A stretch of DNA of 64,000 nt from Streptomyces fuscichromogenes (lineage in GTDB: Bacteria; Actinomycetota; Actinomycetes; Streptomycetales; Streptomycetaceae): contig NZ_BMML01000007.1 of NCBI RefSeq assembly GCF_014645815.1, positions 124,001-188,000 on the forward strand, read 5' to 3'. Each line of letters begins with the position of its first letter. The stretch's first letter is position 1. Made by a program: the position numbers and the translations under genes. The notes below the pieces were generated by a model. It was given only the letters and a program-made list of their open reading frames with translations. It was not told the DNA's origin and made no database searches. Below are positions 59,982-64,000 of this stretch, piece after piece.

Positions 59982-60818
59982 ATGAGCGCCATCTCCGTCG
60001 GTCAGGCCGCCGTCCTCGGGGTAGTCGAGGGGGTGACCGAGTTCCTCCCGGTGTCCTCCACCGGCCACCTCAAGATCACCGAGGGGCTCATGCACATCCC
60101 CGTCGACGACCAGTCCGTCGTCGGGTTCTCCGCCGTCATCCAGGTCGGCGCCATCGCCGCCGTGCTCGTGTACTTCTTCAAGGACATCAAGCGGATCGTC
60201 TCCGCCTGGGGCCGGGGGCTGGTCAACAAGAACGAGCGCTACCACCACGACTACAAGTTCGCCTGGTGGGTCATCTACGCGACGATCCCGATCGTCCTGG
60301 TCGGTCTTGCCGCGAAGCCGCTGATCGACGGCGCGCTCGGATCGCTGTGGGTGGTCGGCGGCTCGCTGATCGTGGGTTCCGGAGTCATGTGGTGCGCGGA
60401 CCAGATGGGCCGCCACAAGCGCGGTGAGGACGACACCTCCTTCAAGGACGCGATGCTGGTCGGCTGCTCCCAGATCCTCGCCCTGCTCTTTCCCGGCTTC
60501 TCCCGCTCCGGCGCCACCATGTCCACCGCGCTCATCCTGGACCTGGACCGCGTCGCCGCCACCCGCCTCTCCTTCTTCCTCGGCATCCCGGCCCTGACCG
60601 GCGCCGGCATCTACGAGCTCAAGGACGCGCTCGGCGCGGGCGTCGGCGCCGCCCCGCTGGCCGTCGGCACGATCGTCTCCTTCGTGGTCGCCTACGCCTC
60701 CATCGCCTGGCTGCTGAAGTTCGTCGCCAAGCACTCCTTCAACGCGTTCGTGATCTACCGGATCGTGATCGGCCTGGCGGTCTTCGGCCTGCTCGCCACG
60801 GGCACCATCGGCGCCTGA
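59982..60818 (+). CDS. uppP: Undecaprenyl-diphosphatase (UppP/BacA)
   Basis: The 278-residue integral membrane enzyme has its two catalytic motifs, EGVTEFLPVSSTGHL at the N-terminus and PGFSRSGATM in the middle. It dephosphorylates undecaprenyl diphosphate for cell-wall lipid II cycling. It starts at ATG 59982 with an upstream AT-rich stretch (59930-59970) that may be its promoter. A strong terminator follows. Confidence 0.95.
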   Translation: MSAISVGQAAVLGVVEGVTEFLPVSSTGHLKITEGLMHIPVDDQSVVGFSAVIQVGAIAAVLVYFFKDIKRIVSAWGRGLVNKNERYHHDYKFAWWVIYATIPIVLVGLAAKPLIDGALGSLWVVGGSLIVGSGVMWCADQMGRHKRGEDDTSFKDAMLVGCSQILALLFPGFSRSGATMSTALILDLDRVAATRLSFFLGIPALTGAGIYELKDALGAGVGAAPLAVGTIVSFVVAYASIAWLLKFVAKHSFNAFVIYRIVIGLAVFGLLATGTIGA

Positions 60819-60850
60819 CGGCCGCCGTCCCACGAGTCACCGCTCCACCA

Positions 60851-60886
60851 CGGGGTGTGACGCCTGCATTCAGGCGTCACACCCCG
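60851..60886 (+). terminator. Strong terminator hairpin after uppP
   Basis: CGGGGTGTGACGCCTG pairs perfectly with CAGGCGTCACACCCCG around CATT, followed by TGAATGTTTCCTTT. It separates uppP from the asparagine operon. Confidence 0.92.
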
Positions 60887-60946
60887 TGAATGTTTCCTTT
60901 CCGGAAACCTTGACAGCGTCCTCACGCAACCCGGAACATCTCACCC

Positions 60947-61678
60947 GTGAACCTGTCAGACAGCCCGACAGCCGGACAGCCCCTGCGGCGCGTGAGCGCC
61001 ATGGAGGCGGTACTGGCGCACCTGCGCGGCGCCATCGAGCGCGGCGAGTACGCGGTGGGCGACAAGCTCCCCTCCGAGGCGGAGCTCTGCCGCACCCTGG
61101 AGATCAGCAGGCCCGTCCTGCGCGAGGCCCTGCGGGCCCTGCAGACGATGGGCCTGACCGTCTCCAAGACCGGCAAGGGCACCTTCGTGGTCGCGAGCGC
61201 CGTCGAGGACCCCACCTTCGGCGACTACGCGGCCAGCGACCTGCTCGAAGTGCGCCGGCACATCGAGATCCCGGTCGCCGGGTACGCGGCGCTGCGCCGC
61301 ACCCCGGAGAACCTGGACCACCTGGCCCATCTGCTCGACCGCATGGAGCGGGAGACGGACACCACCGCGTGGGTCGCGATGGACACCCTCTTCCACCTCG
61401 CCGTGGCCGAGGCCGCCCAGAACCCGGTCTTCCGCCGGGTCATCGAGGAGATCCGGGACGCACTGGCGCGTCAGTCGGCCTTCCTCAACGAACTGGGCGG
61501 CCGCCGCGAGCAGTCCAACCGGGAGCACCGGGCCATCGTCGAAGCGCTGACGGACGGTTCCGAGACCGACGCCGTGGATGCCATGAGCCACCACCTGGAC
61601 CGCGTCGAGACCACCCTCACCGACATCGTGCGTCCCACGCGCACGGACCAGCACAAGGAAGGCGGAACCGAGGCGTGA
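60947..61678 (+). CDS. FadR/GntR-family regulator of the asparagine operon
   Basis: The 243-residue protein has a GntR winged helix (AVLAHLRGAIERGEYAVGDKLPSEAELCRTLEISRPVLREALRALQTMGLTVSKTGKGTFV) and an FCD effector domain (FHLAVAEAAQNPVFRRVIEEIRDAL, REHRAIVEALTDG). GTG 60947 has no Shine-Dalgarno but lies about 33 bases after TTGACA at 60909, so a leaderless transcript is possible. Its stop overlaps the permease start. Confidence 0.9.
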   Translation: MNLSDSPTAGQPLRRVSAMEAVLAHLRGAIERGEYAVGDKLPSEAELCRTLEISRPVLREALRALQTMGLTVSKTGKGTFVVASAVEDPTFGDYAASDLLEVRRHIEIPVAGYAALRRTPENLDHLAHLLDRMERETDTTAWVAMDTLFHLAVAEAAQNPVFRRVIEEIRDALARQSAFLNELGGRREQSNREHRAIVEALTDGSETDAVDAMSHHLDRVETTLTDIVRPTRTDQHKEGGTEA

Positions 61679-63111
61679 GCGAACAGCACCTCAAAGACGA
61701 GACGCGCCCCTCGTCCCGTCACGTCGACGCCGGAGACCACGGCTACAGCAAGTCGCTGAAGCACCGGCACGTCAACATGATCGCCATCGGCGGCGCCATC
61801 GGCACCGGCCTCTTCCTCGGCGCCGGCGGCCGTCTCGCCGACGCCGGGCCCTCGCTCTTCGTCGCGTACGCGGTCTGCGGAGTCTTCGCCTTCCTCGTCG
61901 TACGTGCCCTGGGCGAACTCGTCCTGTACCGCCCGTCCTCCGGCGCCTTCGTGTCCTACGCCCGGGAGTTCCTGGGCGAGAAGGGCGCCTACACCGCGGG
62001 CTGGATGTACTTCCTGAACTGGGCCACCACCGGCATCGCCGACATCACCGCGGTCGCCACCTACACCCACTACTGGGGGATGTTCTCCGACATTCCGCAG
62101 TGGGTGATCGCGCTGATAGCCCTCGCGGTCGTCCTGACCGTGAACCTGATCTCGGTCAAGATCTTCGGCGAACTGGAGTTCTGGTTCGCGATCGTCAAGG
62201 TCAGCGCCCTGGTGATCTTCATGGTCATCGGTATCTTCCTGCTGGTCACCCAGCACCCGGTCGACGGCGCGACCCCCGGCCCGTCCCTGATCACCGACAA
62301 CGGCGGCATCTTCCCCAACGGCCTGCTGCCCATGCTGCTGATCATCCAGGGCGTCGTCTTCGCCTACGCCTCGGTCGAGCTGGTCGGCGTCGCCGCGGGC
62401 GAGACCGAGAACCCCGAGAAGATCATGCCCAAGGCGATCAACTCGATCATGTGGCGGGTGGGCCTGTTCTACGTCGGCTCGGTGGTCCTGCTGTCGATGC
62501 TGCTGCCCTGGAACAAGTACACGGCGGGCCAGAGCCCCTTCGTCACCGTGCTCTCCCACATCGGCGTCCCGGCGGCCGGCGGCGTGATGAACCTCGTCGT
62601 CCTCACCGCGGCCATGTCCTCGCTCAACTCCGGCCTCTACTCCACCGGCCGCATCCTGCGCTCCATGGCCGTCAACGGCTCCGCCCCGAAGTTCACCGCG
62701 AAGATGAGCCGCACCCAGGTCCCGTACGGCGGCATCCTGCTCACCAGCGGCATCTGTGTGCTCGGCGTCGGCCTCAACTTCGTGGTCCCCGCCGACGCGT
62801 TCGAGATCGTCCTCAACTTCGCGGCGATCGGCATCATCTCCACCTGGGGCATGATCATGCTCTGCCACCTGCTCTTCTGGCGGAAGACCCAGAACGGCGA
62901 GCTCACCCGTCCCGGCTACCGACTGCCGGGCTCCCCCTGGACCGAGATCGTGACGCTGGCGTTCCTCGCCTCCGTCCTGGTCCTCATGTACGCCGACGGC
63001 GGCGCCGGACGCACCACCGTGCTCTGCGTGCCGCTGATCGTCGCCGCGCTGGTCGCCGGCTGGTACGCCATCCGTCGCCGCTCGCGCACGTCCACCGGAA
63101 CCGACGCGTGA
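61675..63111 (+). CDS. ansP: Amino-acid permease (APC family), probable L-asparagine permease
   Basis: The 478-residue protein starts at GTG 61675 after AAGGAAGG. It has about twelve helices and APC-type motifs: GYSKSLKHRHVNMIAIGGAIGTGLFLGAG, GAFVSYAREFLGEKGAYTAGWMYFLNWATTGIAD and YASVELVGVAAGETENPEKIMPKAIN. Close similarity in pattern to AnsP and the linked asparaginase gene suggest asparagine as substrate. Confidence 0.9.
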   Translation: MSEQHLKDETRPSSRHVDAGDHGYSKSLKHRHVNMIAIGGAIGTGLFLGAGGRLADAGPSLFVAYAVCGVFAFLVVRALGELVLYRPSSGAFVSYAREFLGEKGAYTAGWMYFLNWATTGIADITAVATYTHYWGMFSDIPQWVIALIALAVVLTVNLISVKIFGELEFWFAIVKVSALVIFMVIGIFLLVTQHPVDGATPGPSLITDNGGIFPNGLLPMLLIIQGVVFAYASVELVGVAAGETENPEKIMPKAINSIMWRVGLFYVGSVVLLSMLLPWNKYTAGQSPFVTVLSHIGVPAAGGVMNLVVLTAAMSSLNSGLYSTGRILRSMAVNGSAPKFTAKMSRTQVPYGGILLTSGICVLGVGLNFVVPADAFEIVLNFAAIGIISTWGMIMLCHLLFWRKTQNGELTRPGYRLPGSPWTEIVTLAFLASVLVLMYADGGAGRTTVLCVPLIVAALVAGWYAIRRRSRTSTGTDA

Positions 63112-63154
63112 ACAGCGCACCGGTCCGTCCCACCTCACCCGAGACCAGGCCGTG

Positions 63155-64000
63155 ATGTACAGCAGTTCCCCCGCGGACGCACCCATCGTCCGTGAACCCC
63201 TCCACGCCCCCGTCGCCCACCTCGTCCGCGGCGGGGTCGTCGAGGGCATCCACTACGGCTCCGTCGTCGTCCTCGGCGCCGACGGAGAAGTCCAGTTCCA
63301 GCTCGGCGACATCGAGGCCGCGTTCTACCCGCGCTCGGCCCTCAAGCCCGTCCAGGCCGTGGCCATGCTGCGGGCCGGGCTGCCCCTCGCCGGCGACCTG
63401 CTCTCGCTGGCCGCCGCGAGCCACTCCGGCGAGGAGCGGCACCTCGCCGGGACCCGGCGCATCCTCGACCTCGCCGGGCTGACCGAGTCCGACCTGCGCA
63501 ACGTGCCCGACATGCCGTACGACCCCGCCGTGCGCGACACCTGGATCCGGGAGGGCCGGCAGCCGTCGCGGCTCGCCCAGAACTGCTCCGGCAAGCACGC
63601 GGCGATGCTGTGGACGTCGCGGCTGAACGGGTGGTCGCTGGACGACTACCTCGACCCGGCCCATCCGCTCCAGCAGGCGATCGCCGAGATCGTCGAGGAT
63701 CTGACGGGCCAGCGCATCGCCCGTACGACCGTGGACGGCTGCGGTGCTCCGCTCTTCTCCATCTCCCTGCACGGGCTGGCGCGGGCGGTGTCGCGGATCG
63801 TCGCCGCCGCGCCGGGTACGCCCGAGGCACGGGTCGCCGACGCGATGCGCGAGGACGCGGAGATGGCGTCCGGCGCGGGCCGGGACGTGGCCGCGCTGAT
63901 GCGGGCCGTGCCGGGGCTGCTGGCCAAGGACGGCTTCGAGGGCGTCGAGGTCGCGGCGCTGCCGGACGGGCGGGCGGTGGCCGTGAAGATCGCCGACGGG
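63155..64000 (+). CDS. L-asparaginase, asparaginase II (Rhizobium etli) type, 3' end cut by window
   Basis: The frame from ATG 63155 (GTG 63152 possible) stays open for 282 codons to the window end. It has the class motifs: GGVVEGIHYGSVVVLGADG, Ser61 and Lys64 in PRSALKP, Ser91 in ASHSGEE, and the zinc-site residues Cys144/Lys147 in NCSGKHAAML and Cys196 in VDGCGAPL. It hydrolyses asparagine to aspartate and ammonia in the cytoplasm. The regulator, permease and asparaginase form one operon for asparagine use. Confidence 0.92.
   Translation, partial: MYSSSPADAPIVREPLHAPVAHLVRGGVVEGIHYGSVVVLGADGEVQFQLGDIEAAFYPRSALKPVQAVAMLRAGLPLAGDLLSLAAASHSGEERHLAGTRRILDLAGLTESDLRNVPDMPYDPAVRDTWIREGRQPSRLAQNCSGKHAAMLWTSRLNGWSLDDYLDPAHPLQQAIAEIVEDLTGQRIARTTVDGCGAPLFSISLHGLARAVSRIVAAAPGTPEARVADAMREDAEMASGAGRDVAALMRAVPGLLAKDGFEGVEVAALPDGRAVAVKIADG

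Noticed and set aside
1..64000. Insertion sequences, prophage, CRISPR, tRNA or attachment sites
   Set aside because: No transposase or integrase frame, no repeat-spacer array, and no cloverleaf or tRNA 3' end duplication was seen.

Overview
The window is high-GC DNA (roughly 70 percent by eye) with strong third-position G/C codon bias, many GTG starts, and ATGA or GTGA stop/start overlaps. Its gene content (DUF6230/DUF6114 pair, SCO5389-type protein, SAV2177-type methyltransferase, SigE-family ECF sigma, GylR/GlpK, family 2B encapsulin) points to a Streptomyces chromosome. I see no tRNA, rRNA, CRISPR array, phage genes or intact insertion sequence.

Layout. 1-4.7 kb: a serine hydrolase cut by the window edge, a TetR regulator divergent from an MDR oxidoreductase with a palindromic operator between them, then a decaying patch with a twice-frameshifted aldo/keto reductase remnant and a frameshifted PlsC-like acyltransferase. 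4.7-13.3 kb: an MFS exporter, a membrane-anchored repeat protein, an IclR regulator, a SpoIIE-type phosphatase facing an RsbW-like ATPase, and GylR-GlpK for glycerol. 13.5-23.6 kb: an unusual cluster. It holds an SCP2-like protein, acyl-CoA dehydrogenase, a possible LuxI/FeeM-like acyltransferase, a ThiF/E1-like adenylyltransferase, an MFS exporter, a LuxR regulator with a dead receiver, a winged-helix regulator, a ketosynthase and an epimerase/hydrolase fusion. This looks like an acyl-metabolite or signal pathway I cannot match to a named one. 23.7-26.7 kb: a sulfonate-sulfur locus in decay. It has a LysR remnant, a 27-codon peptide ending in a Cys-Cys tract, an SfnG remnant, a flavin reductase lacking its middle, an SfnB remnant, and one intact alkanesulfonate monooxygenase.

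26.8-38.7 kb: the DUF6230/DUF6114 operon, a cold-shock protein, a methyltransferase, a GT2/PIG-V-like glycosyltransferase pair, an ECF sigma with a probable anti-sigma, and a three-gene set of a repeat-expanded protein, MoxR ATPase and metallopeptidase/VWA protein. 38.7-48.8 kb: a threonine/serine dehydratase, an SCO5389-type protein with a CooC-like ATPase behind a Zur-like box, an NCS1 permease with a cysteine hydrolase, a family 2B encapsulin shell protein, an SseB protein, an orphan PqqB, MarR and VOC proteins. Three copies of a dispersed Streptomyces intergenic repeat sit at gene 3' ends here.

49-57.2 kb: a beta-galactan utilisation regulon. An ABC importer plus LacI regulator is divergent from a GH42 beta-galactosidase and followed by a secreted GH53 galactanase, with two LacI-type operators in the divergent gap. 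The importer lacks an ATPase gene and presumably borrows one encoded elsewhere. 57.3-64 kb: an ArsR-like regulator, an SMP-30-like lactonase, a CrcB-DUF190-CrcB fluoride export operon, UppP, and a FadR-type regulator, amino-acid permease and L-asparaginase operon cut by the window end.
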